Shown here: in pieces, positions 12,001 to 23,691 of the stretch
How positions within the stretch are numbered: position 1 is the stretch's first letter
Layout of the letters: the number at the start of each line of letters is the position of its first letter
Source of the DNA: Trifolium pratense
Lineage: Eukaryota; Streptophyta; Magnoliopsida; Fabales; Fabaceae
Direction: 5' to 3'
NCBI RefSeq assembly: GCF_020283565.1
Contig: NC_060061.1
Coordinates: 32,401,362 to 32,465,361 of the forward strand
DNA: 64,000 nt
Position numbers and translations under genes: made by a program
Notes under the pieces: model-generated
Seen by the model: only the letters and a program-made list of their open reading frames with translations
Database searches by the model: none
Told to the model about the DNA's origin: nothing

Positions 12001-13486
12001 GAAGTTGGCAATAGTAGTTGAGGAAGGAAAAGAAGCTAATTTCAAAGTTGACAAGAATGGAGTTGTGAGATTTCATGGAAGAGTGTGCGTGCCCGATGTG
12101 CCCGAAATGAAGAGGATGATTTTGGAAGAAGGTCATAGGAGTGGAATGAGTATTCACCCTGGAGTAACCAAGATGTATCAAGATTTGAAGAAGTTATTTT
12201 GGTGGCCAGGAATGAAGAGGCAAATTTCTGAGTTTGTTTATGCTTGTCTAGTTTGTCAGAAGTCGAAGATTGAGCATCAGAAACCGTCTGGTTTTTTGCA
12301 ACCATTATTTATACCGGAATGGAAGTGGGATAGTATTGCGATAGATTTTGTGGGAGGTTTACCCAAGACTACTAAAGGTTATGAAGTGATTTGGGTGGTA
12401 GTAGACCGTTTGACGAAGTGTGCGCATTTTATTGCTATTAAGAAAGGTACCTTGGTGCCTAAGTTGGCCGAGATCTATGTGGAGCAAATTGTGAAGTTGC
12501 ATGGTATTCCGTCGAGTATTGTTTCGGATCGAGATCTGAGGTTCACTTCGAGATTTTGGGAAAGTTTACAAGAGGCTTTAGGGACTAAGTTGAGGTTGAG
12601 TTCGGCTTATCATCCTCAGACGGATGGCCAATCGGAAAGGACGATACAATCTTTGGAAGATCTGTTGAGAGCTTGTGTTTTGGAGCAAGGAGTAAGTTGG
12701 GATTCATGTTTACCGTTGATCGAGTTCACGTACAACAATAGTTTTCATTCGAGTATTGGAATGGCACCTTTTGAGGCTTTGTATGGGAGGAGGTGTAGAA
12801 CACCGCTTTGTTGGTTTGAATCCGGAGAGAGTGTGATTCTTGGTCCGAAGATTGTGCAAGAGACTACGGAAAAGATTAGAATGATTCGAGAGAAGATGAA
12901 AGCGTCTCAGAGTCGTCAAAAGAGTTATCATGACAAGAGGAGGAAAGACATTGAATTTCAAGAAGGTGATCATGTTTTCTTAAGAGTTACATCGACTACC
13001 GGAATTGGACGTGCTTTGAAGTCGAGGAAGTTGACGTCGAAGTTTATTGGTCCTTATCAGATTTTGAAAAGAGTGGGGAAAGTGGCGTATAGGATTGCTT
13101 TACCGCCATCATTGGCGAATTTGCATGATGTGTTTCACGTGTCACAATTGAGGAAATATGTTAGAGACCCGTCACATGTGATTGAGTCAGATGATGTTCA
13201 AGTGAGGGATGATTTAACGGTTGAGACTGTGCCTTTAAGGATTGAAGGGAGAGAAGTAAAGAAGTTGAGGAGCAAAGATATCGCCTCGGTGAAGGTTGTA
13301 TGGGGAGGACCCGCTGGTGAGAATGCAACTTGGGAGTTGGAGAGCAAGATGAGGAGCTCGTATCCGGAGTTATTCCCAGGTAATTTTCGAGGGCGAAAAT
13401 TCTTTAAGGAGGGTAGAGTTGTAACGACCCAATTTCCATTTATTCGTTTTTATGTGTTAAAATGTTTTATTGACGTGGCATTTTAA
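9053..13486 (+). CDS. Intact gag-pol polyprotein of a Ty3/gypsy chromovirus
   Basis: One open frame of 1477 codons from ATG 9053 (MAARANNQ); the frame opens slightly upstream but without ATG. Domains in order: Gag capsid region (residues about 40-200); three CCHC zinc knuckles at about 250-263, 270-283 and 289-302; aspartic protease with DTGA at D343; reverse transcriptase with CIDYRQLN near D568 and the FIDDIL active site at about D667-D668; RNase H with YCDAS near D814; integrase with an HHCC finger from H1028 and a DD35E triad at D1098, D1159 and E1195; then GPY/F and a chromodomain-like tail ([19 protein letters not shown]). All catalytic residues are present and there is no stop or frameshift. 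The frame runs 22 codons into the 3' LTR before its stop. Gag and Pol share one frame, so their ratio must be set after translation. Three zinc knuckles is more than the one usual in this clade. Confidence 0.95.
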   Translation: MAARANNQMADAIATLTNIVARDHQPGRKDEMRLERFMKHNPKLFTGGYAPEAAVKWIEEVEIVFEAMRCTEESKLTLGTYVLREEANKWWKNAKLRMGVGGVVITWEMFKGEFLRKYFSVDIRIKKVVEFMELKQGNMSVAEYSVKFEELCAFSPHYNTVEAENDKCVKFESGLRPDIKHLIGFSQIRDFATLVDKCRICDDDGKTKTNYYKAMSDKRGKGQDRGKPYGDKGKKVVEASGGKKKGSGQCYRCGEVGHKSYECPGKGDKCFNCGKWGHRSDVCQVKVTCFNCGEEGHKSPMCKKPKKTMGKVFALSGDDADQGDNLIRGTCFIYDTPLIAIIDTGATHSFISVDCMKRLSIPVSEMSGRMEIETPVNGSVTTCLVCRDCPVTVFGRHFGMDLVCIQLSGIDVIFGMNWLIFNRVHINCCEKTVVFPKLEESLHLMSKKEVVESLKEPIEVYALFASLKMEGEVKMEKLPVVCEFPDVFPEDVLDVPPKREVEFTIDLVPGTSPISMAPYRMSASELNELKKQLEELLEKKFIRPSVSPWGAPVLLVKKKEGSMRLCIDYRQLNKVTIKNKYPLPRIDDLMDQLVGACVFSKIDLRSGYHQIRVKTEDIPKTAFRTRYGHYEYSVMPFGVTNAPGVFMEYMNRIFHSFLDKFVVVFIDDILVYSKSEEEHKEHLRIVLQILKEKKLYAKLSKCEFWLKEVSFLGHVISSGGIAVDPAKVDAVLQWGTPESVSEIRSFLRLAGYYRRFIEGFSKLALPLTQLTRKDQAFVWDVKCEESFQELKKRLTTAPVLILPDAKESFVVYCDASKMGLGGVLMQKGQVVAYASRQLKVHERNYPTHDLELAVVVFSLKVWRHYLYGSKFEVFSDHKSLKYLFDQKELNMRQRRWLEFLKDYEFDLSYHPGKANVVADALSRKSLHMSSLMVKELELIEEFRDLSLVCEVTPKSVKLGMLKLTNPFLENIKECQKTDKKLMEKLAIVVEEGKEANFKVDKNGVVRFHGRVCVPDVPEMKRMILEEGHRSGMSIHPGVTKMYQDLKKLFWWPGMKRQISEFVYACLVCQKSKIEHQKPSGFLQPLFIPEWKWDSIAIDFVGGLPKTTKGYEVIWVVVDRLTKCAHFIAIKKGTLVPKLAEIYVEQIVKLHGIPSSIVSDRDLRFTSRFWESLQEALGTKLRLSSAYHPQTDGQSERTIQSLEDLLRACVLEQGVSWDSCLPLIEFTYNNSFHSSIGMAPFEALYGRRCRTPLCWFESGESVILGPKIVQETTEKIRMIREKMKASQSRQKSYHDKRRKDIEFQEGDHVFLRVTSTTGIGRALKSRKLTSKFIGPYQILKRVGKVAYRIALPPSLANLHDVFHVSQLRKYVRDPSHVIESDDVQVRDDLTVETVPLRIEGREVKKLRSKDIASVKVVWGGPAGENATWELESKMRSSYPELFPGNFRGRKFFKEGRVVTTQFPFIRFYVLKCFIDVAF
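13404..13419 (+). promoter_or_regulatory. Polypurine tract
   Basis: AAGGAGGGTAGAGT lies directly before the 3' LTR start TGTAACG and would prime plus-strand synthesis. It lies inside the polyprotein frame. Confidence 0.75.
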
Positions 13487-14340
13487 ATAAGTTAATAACT
13501 TTAGTTATTTATCGAATACTTTAGTTATTAGGCGAGTAGTGAGAGTTAACTTGAATTGGGCCAAGCCAATGGGCTTGAGGCCCAATGGGCCTTGTGAGCA
13601 TGAGTGGGGCGGCCATATGGCCAAGTCAAGAGAGAACATTTCATTTGTTCTTGTTCTTGACAAGTTGGAGAGAGAAGAGAGCTCAAGAGCTAGGGCAAAG
13701 GAAGTGAGGAGAATCAAGATCAAATCTTCGTATTTTCTTCGAATCCAGGTATGAGAGTAGGTTCCATAGTCGTGGGTGACTCGAGGAAGGGGAGAATGTC
13801 GATTTCTCCTTACCCGAACTTCCTCCACCCCATTTTCGTTTTAGTTTGAATGGGTTTTTCGTAATGGGAATCGATTCGTAGGTTCATAACATGTTGTATA
13901 TGCTTTTACCATGATGTATGAACGATTTAAATAAGTAAAAACGAATTTGTGAGTGTTTGACTCAAGAACTTGTTTTTCATGTGAGTTTTGTATAAAAGTG
14001 ACAAATTCTTACTTTTTCGATGATAACGATGTAGATCGGGAAAACTAGCCGTCCTTTTATGCTTAAACATGTTTGTTGCACTTGTATGTGAACTCATTTG
14101 GGATTTATAACATGAAAAATGGGACTTTTGGGTGATTTGGTGTAGAAATCGCAGAGTTTTGAACTGTCCTGACAGGAGGTGTTCGCTCAACGAACGTGTG
14201 GCGAACAGCTCGCCACAGCTCGCTGCAGCTCGCCACGAGCAGGTGTCTCTCTGGCGTTGTTCGCGTAGGCTCGCTAAGCCTTCGCTCAGCGAATAGTTCG
14301 CTGAAGCTCGCCATGAGCAGGTGACTTACTGGTGAGGTTC
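13420..14340 (+). repeat. 3' LTR of the gypsy element, left segment
   Basis: Nearly identical to 6767-7700 of the 5' LTR. A 10-bp deletion relative to the 5' copy lies in the AGCTCGCC-rich patch. It is cut at 14340 by the CACTA insertion; the last bases TTC (14338-14340) are the 3-bp target duplication repeated at 20201-20203. Confidence 0.9.
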
Positions 14341-14730
14341 CACTACTAGAAAACTGGTTTTTAGAGTCGGACCAAAGTCAACTCTAACAAGCAAAAAACC
14401 GACGCTAAGGCTTGTTTAGAGTCGGATTAGCGTCGGTGTCGGGCACGAAGCTAAAATGCTTGAAGCTAACAGGTAGAGTCGGCTCCAAGCATCCGACTCT
14501 AATATTAGCATCGGCCAACCGACTTTAAGCCGGACTCTAAAATGTCGTCCGACGCTACATTAGTCAACGCCTGGAAAACCAACAAAAAAATTTAGCATCG
14601 GCCCTCCGACGCTAAAGTCAACTTTTATAAGTCAACTAACTTTTGTAGAGTCCAACATGCCGACGCTAAAGTCACGTTGAAAAGTCAACAAAATAATCAT
14701 GCGTCAGCTAGGCCGACGCTATACTGGGTT
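14341..14730. repeat. CACTA-1 left TIR and subterminal repeat array
   Basis: More than ten copies of short motifs such as 'gagtcgg', 'gcgtcgg', 'ccgactcta' and 'ccgacgcta' in both orientations follow the terminal CACTACTAG. Such arrays bind TNPA-type proteins in En/Spm. Confidence 0.8.
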
Positions 14731-15046
14731 TTTTTTTTCCCTTAAATTCATTTGGTTTCTTGGTTTTGCAGTTAATACTTTAATACTAAGCAAAATAACA
14801 TCAAATCTGCCACAAAATATTATATTGAGTTAACATAAACACTCAAAGTACTAATTAGTCTGAAACTATACAAACTAATTAGGCATTTCAATGTCAAAGT
14901 CAGGACTACAAGATCATATGCCCCAAAAAGTGGTTATCATAATCAGGCATTACCAAAAAGTCATAAAAAGCATAAACATGTTTCAAGCAACAAAGTCGTT
15001 CCAATACTAATTAGTCGAACTACAAAATAAGAGTTACCACTACATG

Positions 15047-17458
15047 TCAAGCATCACCGTCCGAGGATTGTTCATCTAATGACTCTTCATCCAAAGCGTC
15101 ATCATAATCAGGATGTGAAGGAGGATGGGGGGCATTGCACGATCCACCAGTTGAAGGTTGATCTTTCTCGCCAAGGCTACGCTCCATGAGAAGTGCCTTT
15201 ATTGCATTCACTTCATTTTGTAACTTATGATAATTCTCTTTAGCTTCTTGAGCTTGAGTTAATGCATTCTCAGCCACCTGTTCAGCTCTAAGTCTAGCTG
15301 CCCTCTCCACTTCCAAAGACATACCAGACATTGAACCATGAGGATGATAGGACTGTTGAGTAAAGGACGTACACCCACGTCGGAGGTTGACAGACAAGTC
15401 TGCCGTGCCATAAACCCGACCACGGGTATGACCCCCTACCGACTCTTTCCACAACTTAAGCTTTGTCCCTCCATCCACCTGTTGAACACCATCTTCACCT
15501 GTTTTGTCAATCTGTGTTTCTGTTGTAGCCAATTTCTTTTTATATGCAACCTATTCAATAGGAAAAACCATGCATTATAAGGAAATTAATGTTATGCAAC
15601 ATAGAAGAGAATTGTACTATTTGCATAAGTAAAAAATAAGAAGCAATATCATATGTAGGCAACTCATAAAGGTCCAATTTATTTATAAAGATACTCATAA
15701 TTAACTTCCGGTTTAAAAAGAAACTCACAACATTTACGAGTTTAAAAAGAAACTCATAATTTAATACTACATATAAATTCCTCTAATTTACAACTGAGAA
15801 ACCAGATCACAACAGTTACAACTGAGCAAAAATCAACAGAAAAAACCCACAGTGGCAGCAATAACTTACATAGGTAGCTTCCGATCGACCATCAACCCAA
15901 GCTCCAGATTTCCTCTTATGTGTTTTCAAAAACAACTCATCAGGGAACAGATCCTTTTCAAAATTATTGGACTGCAAATAATATATGATTGAAAAAATTA
16001 GCATATCAATAATTAATTTCTCAAAAAAACTGCACTGCCACTGCATAGATCTAAATCAAGAAAAACATAAACAACTATGAATAAATTAGTAATAAGTTGT
16101 ACAAATGTGAATTTAATACGTACGAGCTCAAGTGCTACATCCAGATGAGACTTGCGACCAGAGGTGTGGAGCGCTCCGCCTTTTTTAGAAGATCGATTGA
16201 TCTTATTTTGATTGGAGATTTTAAGGAAATCCTCGCTCTTCCAGTAGTCTTTAAAAACAAGTATAGGTTGCATGTAGACATCTATCTTTTCTTTGGGGTT
16301 TTTAGGTCCAGGTATGAGACAAGTTAAAAACAAGTATGGTTTGGTCATGCACATTTCAGGGGGAAGATTGTATGGGGTAACTATTATCGGCCAACATGAG
16401 TATGGAGAAGCAGAAGCTTGAATGTAAGGAGTAAATCCATCAGCACACAAACCCAACCTTACATTTCTGGGTTCCTTAGCAAAGTCAGGATATACATCAT
16501 CAAAGTGTTTCCATGCTTTTCCATCCGACGGATGGCGAAGGATGTTTGAATTGTTTTTGTTCTTGTGATGCCATGTCATTTCAGCTGCAGACTCAGTTAA
16601 TGCATATAGTCTTTGTAATCTAGGAACGATAGGGAAATAGAACATTCTCTTTGCTGGGACATCTTTGTACTTTCCCATACCAGTCCTACGAGGAATGAAC
16701 CTAGGAGCATAACAAAATTTGCACTCAGATAACTTGCTATCATCCTTGTAATATAACATGCAACCATTCTTACAACAATCAATTTTCTCAACCTTCAGCC
16801 CTAACTTAGACACCAACTGTGTTGCTTGGTAACAGTTCTCGGGTAAACATTTTTGAACTTGGCATACACTTTTAAGCATCTGTGCAACAAAATCTATACC
16901 TTTTTGTGGAACATGCCAATTAGACCTAATTGCTAGAAGCTGAACAGATATTGATAGTATAGACTGAGTAGCACCCTCGTAGATGGGCTTGTTGGTAGAT
17001 ATCAACTTGTCATAAAACTGTTTTGCATCGTCGTTAGGCAACTCATCCTCAACCAATGTCTCATTTCCCGTATTAGCATTCACAGGGGGGACCTCTCCAT
17101 AAGGTCTAAGAGCATCATACACCATTTGATTCATTGCAATAAATTGGTTTTCATGATGCACGTGCCCAATACTATTCAAACCACCCATTGTATCAACACT
17201 AGGCCTCACTTCTCCGTGTTCAGTCCAAATCCAATAGTTTGGTTGAAATCCATTCTTGTACAAGTGAAGTCTAACATTAACTGCTGTAGATATCTTCATA
17301 CACTTGCAATTTATACACGGACACCTTACCCCTCCCTCGGATATACAAATGGGTTGTTTCAAAGCCCTCTTCACAAATCGTTTAACACCGCGAATGAACT
17401 CTTCTTCCAATCCGTTCCTATTAGCAGCTACCCTATTGTACATCCAAGTACGATCCAT
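15047..17458 (-). pseudogene. CACTA transposase fusion: TNP2-like N-terminus joined to Transposase_24-like C-terminus
   Basis: Exon 1 (ATG at 17458 to about 16124) begins MDRTWMYNR. It carries the transposase-associated N-terminal domain (CPCINCKC zinc-like cluster, WTEHGE) and the start of the TNP2 transposase core (LCADGFTPY, CMTKPYLFLTCLIPGP). At about 16252-16262 it passes without a break from a TNP2 phrase (IDVYMQPIL) to a phrase typical of the Transposase_24/TNPA family (KDYWKSEDF, NKINRSSKKGG, TSGRKSH). After a donor GTACGT, exon 2 (about 15993-15872) gives FEKDLFPDELFLKTHKRK and WVDGRSEATY. The last exon (about 15535-15047) gives LWKESVGGHTRGRVYG, a coiled-coil-like region and an acidic tail. 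Known CACTA elements encode TNP2 and TNPA separately, so an internal deletion most likely fused them in frame. The acidic catalytic region of TNP2 beyond PGP is missing. Confidence 0.75.
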
Positions 17459-17479
17459 TTTCTATACGACAAACACTAA

Positions 17480-19990
17480 ATAATTAAGAAAAAGTACAAA
17501 TCACTCAAAAGTTATTATGTCTTTGTAGGGTTTTTTAGTCACTATATGTGATTAGATAGTTTGACATAAGATTAAAAAAGCAACCACAAATAAAAATACA
17601 TATTATACAACTTAACCATGCAGAAAAAATTTAATGCATATTTGCGAAAATATAATCCCTTAATCTAATGAGGACTAAATCACAAAACAAGTAAAACAAA
17701 ACAAACAGTGCCAAAATTAAGTAAAAACAAATCATTTCATTTTCTATTTTTAACATACACTTTATTTCTCAAATCTTATAGCTAAAACCAATAATCATTG
17801 GTGTCAATCAACAGAAGAATTCATCTCATGGTCATATGAATTCATCAACAGCACATAATTCAGACCCAATAATTGGAGAGAAAAAAAAAACAAGGGGGGA
17901 GAAAGAAGAGTAAAATTATAATACTACATACCTTCAACTATGCTATCTCCTGCTCACTTTTTTGCAAATGCTATAATGAAATTGGCTTCCTTTTCCTATT
18001 GCTTTTCAACTTGATAACCGGTAAAAAATAAGATAAAAAAATTCATTAATTAACCAGCAAATACTATAATGTAAATTGCACAGCAATGAAAACGTGGCTG
18101 AAGAATTACCATGTAGAAGTGTATGTAAATTGCTATAAATAGGGACTTAAATATTGACCAAACAAACAAGTAAAAATTCTGAACTTCAGTAAAATTCTGC
18201 ACTGATAATGAACAAAATGTCCATTTTTTTATACTGATAAAATTTTACTCAAGTATATCAAATACAATGAAATACCATGTAACATATGTACTTCTTCAAA
18301 ACTTTATTCCCTACAAAACATTATCACTAGTCCTCTTTTCTCTTCCAATTAACAAAATCATATTGACATGACCATAAAAGTCACAAACATACACAAACAG
18401 GGTCCCTCCATTAATAGCAACCCCAATTCACTTAAACTGTAAAAGTAAAGCCATATGCCACAAGTTTATTTTAATACTACACTAACACAAAGAGGATCAC
18501 ATTATAAGTCATTTGGCTATTGAGCAATTGAATTGTACACTCTATATATATCTAACTAGCCATAAGGTGAAAAAACAAAGTAGATAAAAACAAAACAAAC
18601 ACAATTTGCACGATACAATTAGTCACATAAAATCAAAAGTTAAGAAGCATGATATATTTACCTTATCAAATCTCTTAACAAAATTTATATACCACCCACC
18701 AACTGTATATTTCCATCTTGCTGTAAATCACCATTCCCCATCCCTTATAAGATACATGAGCTTTTCCACTTTCTCATACTTAGATAAAAATCATTCTACA
18801 TACTAAACTACAAAAAACAAAAACAACTCCACACATTCAATTGTTTCAACAATATGAAGTATGAACCTTTTTCTCCATACACAGTCCCAAAACCAAACCA
18901 ATTATAAATCCGTCCACAACACACACTAATACACAATATTGAGTTGGAATATTCAAAAAAACAGTCCAATCTCCAAATTTACTTCTTAAGTCACACAACA
19001 ACACTTTTAAAGTTAGAACACTACAAAACATATCAACAAAAGACCAATCCTTAATTTTTTTCAGCAACCTTTCTAAGGAGCTTTTAGCGTTGAGCTCATC
19101 ATCTTCCAACACTAACCATTAAACCAAAGATTCATTTATTTAATTAATTGTTATGTATAATGAAAAAACAACAATAATCAGACAATTAGTAGTGAATCTT
19201 TGCATAAAATCCCAAAAATGAAATAAAATAAAAAAAAACCATAAAAAATCAACATGTTACCACTTTGAAAATAAATTCAAAAAATCCAAATCAACAAAAT
19301 TTCATAAATCAACACAAACCTGTGAAGGACAATGCAAGTGAGAGACTGTCGTTGAAGAAGAGACCGGTGACGTTCGAGAAAGGGAAAGAGGGTATGATTG
19401 AGAAACTGGTGACGTTTGAGATCTCCGGTGAGGTAAGGAGAAGGTGAGTGGTGAGTGATTCAGTCAACGGTGATGGGTTTCGGTGGATTTCGGTGAGTTC
19501 GTGAGTGATTCGTGAGTGAGTGATTCGTTCCTCATTCGTGAGTTAGTTTAAGGATTTTGGTGAGTAATCATTGAGTGAGAGTTGGGTTACATTTAGGGAT
19601 TTTGAGAGTTTGTGAATTGAGTGTGAGAGTTTGTGAATTGAGTATGGGTTTTGTGAGTTTGTGACTGAGTTTTCATTTGGTCATTTAGGAATTAGGGATT
19701 TTGAATAAGAGTATTCTTTGTTCTCAGATTTTTTTTTTGTCAAGTGAACTGAAATAAAAGAGAGTAATTAACTTTTTTTTTTATAATAGAAATTAACTTG
19801 TTATGTTTGACTAAGAGAAGAAGAGTGGACAATTGGGATTATGTGCCAAAAAATAAGAGGGAAAAAAGTGAGGGAAAAATTATTGGGTAAAAATTTCACA
19901 AAAAAAGAAAAATATAAGAGGGAAAAAAGTGAGGGAAGAATCATTGGGTAAAAATTTCACAACAAACATAAATAAATAATTGGGTAAAAA
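17480..19990. other. CACTA-1 noncoding interior
   Basis: An AT-rich stretch upstream of the minus-strand transposase start. It probably holds the 5' leader, introns and promoter. At 19320-19560 is a less AT-rich patch with 'ggtgacgttcgag' and 'gtgagtgattc' repeats that could be leader or captured DNA. No family is recognised. Confidence 0.4.
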
Positions 19991-19994
19991 AATA

Positions 19995-20200
19995 ATAGAG
20001 TCGGATGGCCCCCGTTAATATGTAGCGTGAGCCATTTTATATCTTAGAGTCGGCCAGGCCGACGCTAATATATTAACAAAATTAATTTAAAAAGGGTTTT
20101 CACTAGCGCAGGTCAAATCCGACTCTAATCCGACTCTATTAGCGTCGGTGTCGGGGGCCGACGCTAAAATCAGACTCTAAAAACCAGTTTTCTAGTAGTG
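19995..20200. repeat. CACTA-1 right TIR and subterminal repeats
   Basis: Contains 'agagtcgg', 'ccgacgcta' and 'agcgtcggtgtcgg' modules matching those at 14341-14730 in inverse order, ending in CTAGTAGTG. Confidence 0.8.
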
Positions 20201-21420
20201 TTCGCCAGGTCTCGCTAAGCCTTCGCTTAGCGAAGGCCTCTGCGACAGGAATTTTTGTTGATGTTTATAAGTGTAATTAGGCACTTGTAACATGGTTTAA
20301 TGGTATTCTTACATGATTGTTGATGCTTGTTGATGATTGTTGATGATTGTTGATGCTTGTTGATGCTTATAACGATTGTTAATCATGTATGATGTTGTAA
20401 ATGACGAATATTAAGGTTTTGTTAATCTTAATAATGACGTATGTTGGATAGTGTTCCACATAGTAAATGACGAGCTTTATGCTAAATAATTGTGGTGAAT
20501 TCATGAAAAACATATACATGCATTCATGAATTTTGTTGTTGTATATTGGATATTCCAATAAAGACGGATATCGGATTATATTTATCCGATAAAGACAGAT
20601 ATTAGAGGTGAGATACTCTAATAAAGACGAAACGGTACCACATGCATTAGATATGTCTAGGGTGACATTGCATGAAGTTGACGCATTAGAATGCATTAGG
20701 TTATATGAGTGCATTACTTGATAAGTGATATGTGACATATAATTTGGCTAAGCGTAATGAATTGTAGATTGATTATTTGGTACTTGATTATACATGTTTA
20801 GAACTTGTAATTGAGTAGTTAATGGTGATGCATGTTTATAAATTATGAATATGCTTGTTGTTGTTGAAGGAGTGTTTAAGTACCTTTTACTTGCACTTAT
20901 ATTTTGATTATGTGATCTCACTCTCATGCTTTGTGTTATGTGCTGGACCGTTGGGGGTTCAGGTTCTCAGGTTGAGGATTCCGATCAGAGTTAGAGGGCT
21001 TGCTCGTGCTCGTGGTAGTGCGCTTTTTGGTGAGGAGTTAGCGTAGACTACTCCTTAGATATATGTTATATATCTTTTTGATGGGTTGTATAGAATTGCT
21101 CTGATTAGGTTTTGCCGGGTCGGGTTATTCGTTTGAATTGTATTAATCCCGTGATGGCATATTTAACTTTGCTAATCCTATCTTTTGGATTGTAAACATA
21201 ATATCCTTTGTTGATATGGCCTAGAGCCTAGGGATATTGTGTGAACAATTATGACTATTGTATGATATGCACTATGTTAATTATTCGTTTTTAATTCCGC
21301 TGTGCTAGCATGATATTAATTATGCCGTGGTTTGTATTATTAACATGTGACGCCTAGATTTTCTTAAGTGTTTTATTTATTTATATTTAATAAATACGCG
21401 TTAAAGGGTTGGGTGTCACA
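20201..21420 (+). repeat. 3' LTR of the gypsy element, right segment
   Basis: Resumes exactly where the left segment stopped ('ttcgccaggtctcg' matches 7695 onwards) and ends GGGTGTCACA. The following AAACC is the element's 3' target duplication. Confidence 0.9.
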
Positions 21421-21584
21421 AAACCTACGTCAATCTTAGGTCTTTGGAAATTTTATGCATACAACATATGGTATCAATTTTTGGAGACTAAAAATATAGA
21501 ATAAAATAAAAATTGGTACAGCTATTTACTATTGAAATACTCCAAAGCAAACACAAAGTCATAATCATTACTTGGTGCTATATA

Positions 21585-21842
21585 TGGCTCTGATACCATA
21601 TAAAGTATTGTATTTTTGTATGTTTTATTTGATGTGAATCATATACATATATACAACAAATGAGCAAGCATTATGGCTTTACAGTAGCTTGATATGATGA
21701 CTACATATTTGATAATTAAGACTAGTAAATACAAATGAATAAGCATTATGGTACAAATCATCCTCTTAATGCCATGCCTATCATCTTAATAATTGTAGCA
21801 TCAATTTATTTGATTTCTTTATCTTTAACTATTGTTCTAACA
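21585..21842 (-). mobile_element. Solo-LTR-like remnant with primer site (copia-like), minus strand
   Basis: On the minus strand the piece opens TGTTAGAACAATAG at 21842 and runs about 245 bp to TATA, followed directly by TGGTATCAGAGCC (about 21587-21600), the initiator-Met primer site phrase. Block A lacks this piece, so it is an insertion. Nothing of the element's interior remains. Confidence 0.55.
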
Positions 21843-22348
21843 GTATATATAGTAGGTACATTATTTGGGTTCGTGAAAATATACAATTGGTACGCTATCT
21901 GAGTTGGAAATGGATGGTTGTCCAATTCTATATAAACTCTCCTATAAAGTTCATAACTTCCGATGTGGGATTATAAAGTTGGGTTCATGAATCATGAAGG
22001 ACAGTTTGCACATAAAAGTATCCATAGTATGTATTTTATTTGAGTTCATGAAAATATAAATGAAAAATTAGGTACGTGAGGTGAATTAGATACGTTATTT
22101 CCTCTTAGCGCAATTATAAAGACTAATCCTTCGAGCATTGTAGGACCTAAATAGGTGACAAATTTTCCCTAAATTTTTTTATATTATTGCATGTCTAAGT
22201 CAAAGATCAAATTCAGGACTTTCCTTAAATATATAATCACCATTGTTTTCTTTTTTTCCAAAAGCCAACACACTATATATTAACGATGATTTAACGAAAG
22301 CAATTTGTTCATTATAAATATTATATGATGCCAAGTCTAATAACATCT

Positions 22349-22406
22349 TCCGCAGTAGCACTCATGGTCTGATTTTGAATTTCCGTCTTCGATTCCCGGT
22401 TGCGGA
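22349..22406 (+). ncRNA. tRNA-like relic, copy 2 (degenerate)
   Basis: Equivalent to 2231-2294 by position in the duplicated block. It starts TCCGCAG and ends TTGCGGA. The T-arm is damaged (CCGTCTTCGATTCCCGG) and the anticodon-like arm is shortened, so the structure has decayed. Confidence 0.35.
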
Positions 22407-22506
22407 TTATTTTGTTCATTTTTTGTATTTAATTTAATTCAAAAACAAAGATCATAACATTGGATTAATGGATTGGGCTTATAGTGACCACAACTGCACC
22501 ATTGTT

Positions 22507-22727
22507 CAAAGAGACTTACCTTTGCCACCCTATTGATTTTGGGACGCTCCGTACGAAATTATCAATATATTCATATCTGCTACTTAAGTTGTGGATTATA
22601 TGTAGGAGGTTTTTTTTTTTCTCTCAAAAATCTCATTTTTATAACGTCCGCTAATTAAGTAGCGAAAAGGTAAAATAAAAAATGCATAGGACGCGCGAAT
22701 AACCGGTAGGATGACAAAAGTAATTCT
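22507..22727. mobile_element. Small MITE-like insertion in block B
   Basis: It begins about AAAGAGACTTACCTTTG and ends CAAAAGTAATTCTCTC, which are approximate inverted repeats. Block A has a continuous 'gcacccttgttgaaat' at the equivalent place, giving an empty site. A related phrase ('gagaattacttttgcaac', 'gcgcgccatacgaaattg') occurs at 44535-44590 and 47658-47710 in the tandem units. Confidence 0.5.
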
Positions 22728-23289
22728 CTCGTTGAAATTGGGAGGTGAAGAGATGATGGGCCGATTTGGAACAAATGAATAATCAAACTTAAAACCAATT
22801 TAATACTATAAATAATTACAGTTTTATTTTAAGGGATGAGTAATTTAAGAAATAAATTACCCTTCACTTTAATATAAGACACTAAATTTTGGGAGGGGAC
22901 TGAAACCAATTGATATCAGAACTCGCCCCGAACTCTGGACTACTAGGGCCCCATTCCCCTAGAAACCAGAAGGTGAAAACAAAAAAAATATAAGACACTA
23001 AACTCAAGTGATTAATGAATGTTTTTAGGATGAATATTCGAATCCGAGTTCAATTCTTGGTGGGAAATTTTTTTGGTTAGGTTTTATTTACCAAGCGGTC
23101 GAACTCTGGATTACTAAGTTCACTTTCTAAGAATTAAAAGGTTAATACTAAAACAAATTGTTTGGATTATACACACTATTTTCTCTTACGTTAAACTATA
23201 CATTTTTCCACAAAAAAAAAAAACACTTAATATTGCCTATTTTAACATAAATAAATATTTTTACAATAACGATTGCCCATTATGTCAAA

Positions 23290-23690
23290 AAAATAATTTA
23301 TCATCATTTAAGAATCGAATTTTCCTTTTCTTGAATTTTTTATTACCATTAATTTATGATTAGAATATCAAACTCAGTTTTTTTTATCGGCTTTAGTAAT
23401 TTATCTAAGGCGTGTATTTTATTTTGTATAGCTTCATAGTTTATGACTACTTTTAAAACTATATGTTAAGTATGGGAATATAAAATAATGTAAACATATG
23501 CATTATAAATTTGATTATATTGAAATGAAGTGTTTATTAAAGGAATCAAATATGTAGGTTTAACATTCTAAAAACACATCTTACTTGTTCTTTGATTTTA
23601 TTTTAAATGATTATATAAATCCTCTATGAGTGAAGAAATGTTGATTTCACGCCTTCAAAACCGTCAAAAAGTTGCTTCTTTTTTGTAACC
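23290..23690. other. AT-rich spacer, nothing identified
   Basis: No frame, RNA signal or repeat structure was recognised between block B and the second LINE remnant. Confidence 0.4.
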
Positions 23691-23691
23691 A

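Larger units (their letters stand above)
14341..20200 (-). mobile_element. CACTA (En/Spm-like) transposon, 5.86 kb, internally deleted
   Basis: The ends are CACTACTAGAAAACTGG and its perfect inverse CCAGTTTTCTAGTAGTG, with a 3-bp duplication TTC, both diagnostic for CACTA elements. Subterminal regions carry many copies of a GAGTCGG / AGCGTCGG motif in both orientations. The coding part is on the minus strand (17458 to 15047). The transposase is a fusion lacking the catalytic half of TNP2, so the element is probably non-autonomous. It sits in the 3' LTR of the young gypsy element and must be younger still. Confidence 0.92.
6767..21420 (+). mobile_element. Full-length Ty3/gypsy chromovirus (Tekay/Del-like), interrupted by a CACTA element
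   Basis: It has TG...CA LTRs, an initiator-Met tRNA primer site, one long gag-pol frame with a C-terminal chromodomain, a purine tract before the 3' LTR and 5-bp target duplications AAACC (6762-6766, 21421-21425). Without the CACTA insertion and its 3-bp duplication the element is 8791 bp. By eye I count about 13 substitutions plus a 10-bp indel between the LTRs (roughly 0.6%), so it inserted recently. Every part needed for autonomy is visible: gag, protease, RT, RNase H, integrase, PBS and PPT. The CACTA in the 3' LTR may now disturb transcript ending. The Tekay/Del lineage is inferred from the chromodomain, long LTRs and PBS. Confidence 0.92.
21421..23290. repeat. Block B, right part: diverged duplicate of 1540-4190
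   Basis: Aligns with block A apart from two insertions of its own: a copia-like LTR piece at 21585-21842 and a small element at about 22507-22727. It lacks the Pack-MULE and the LINE found in block A. The duplication is therefore older than all four insertions and than the gypsy element. No gene is seen. Confidence 0.65.

Noticed and set aside
9053..13486. Minus-strand frames inside the gypsy polyprotein
   Set aside because: Antisense shadows of a strongly coding frame, without family likeness.
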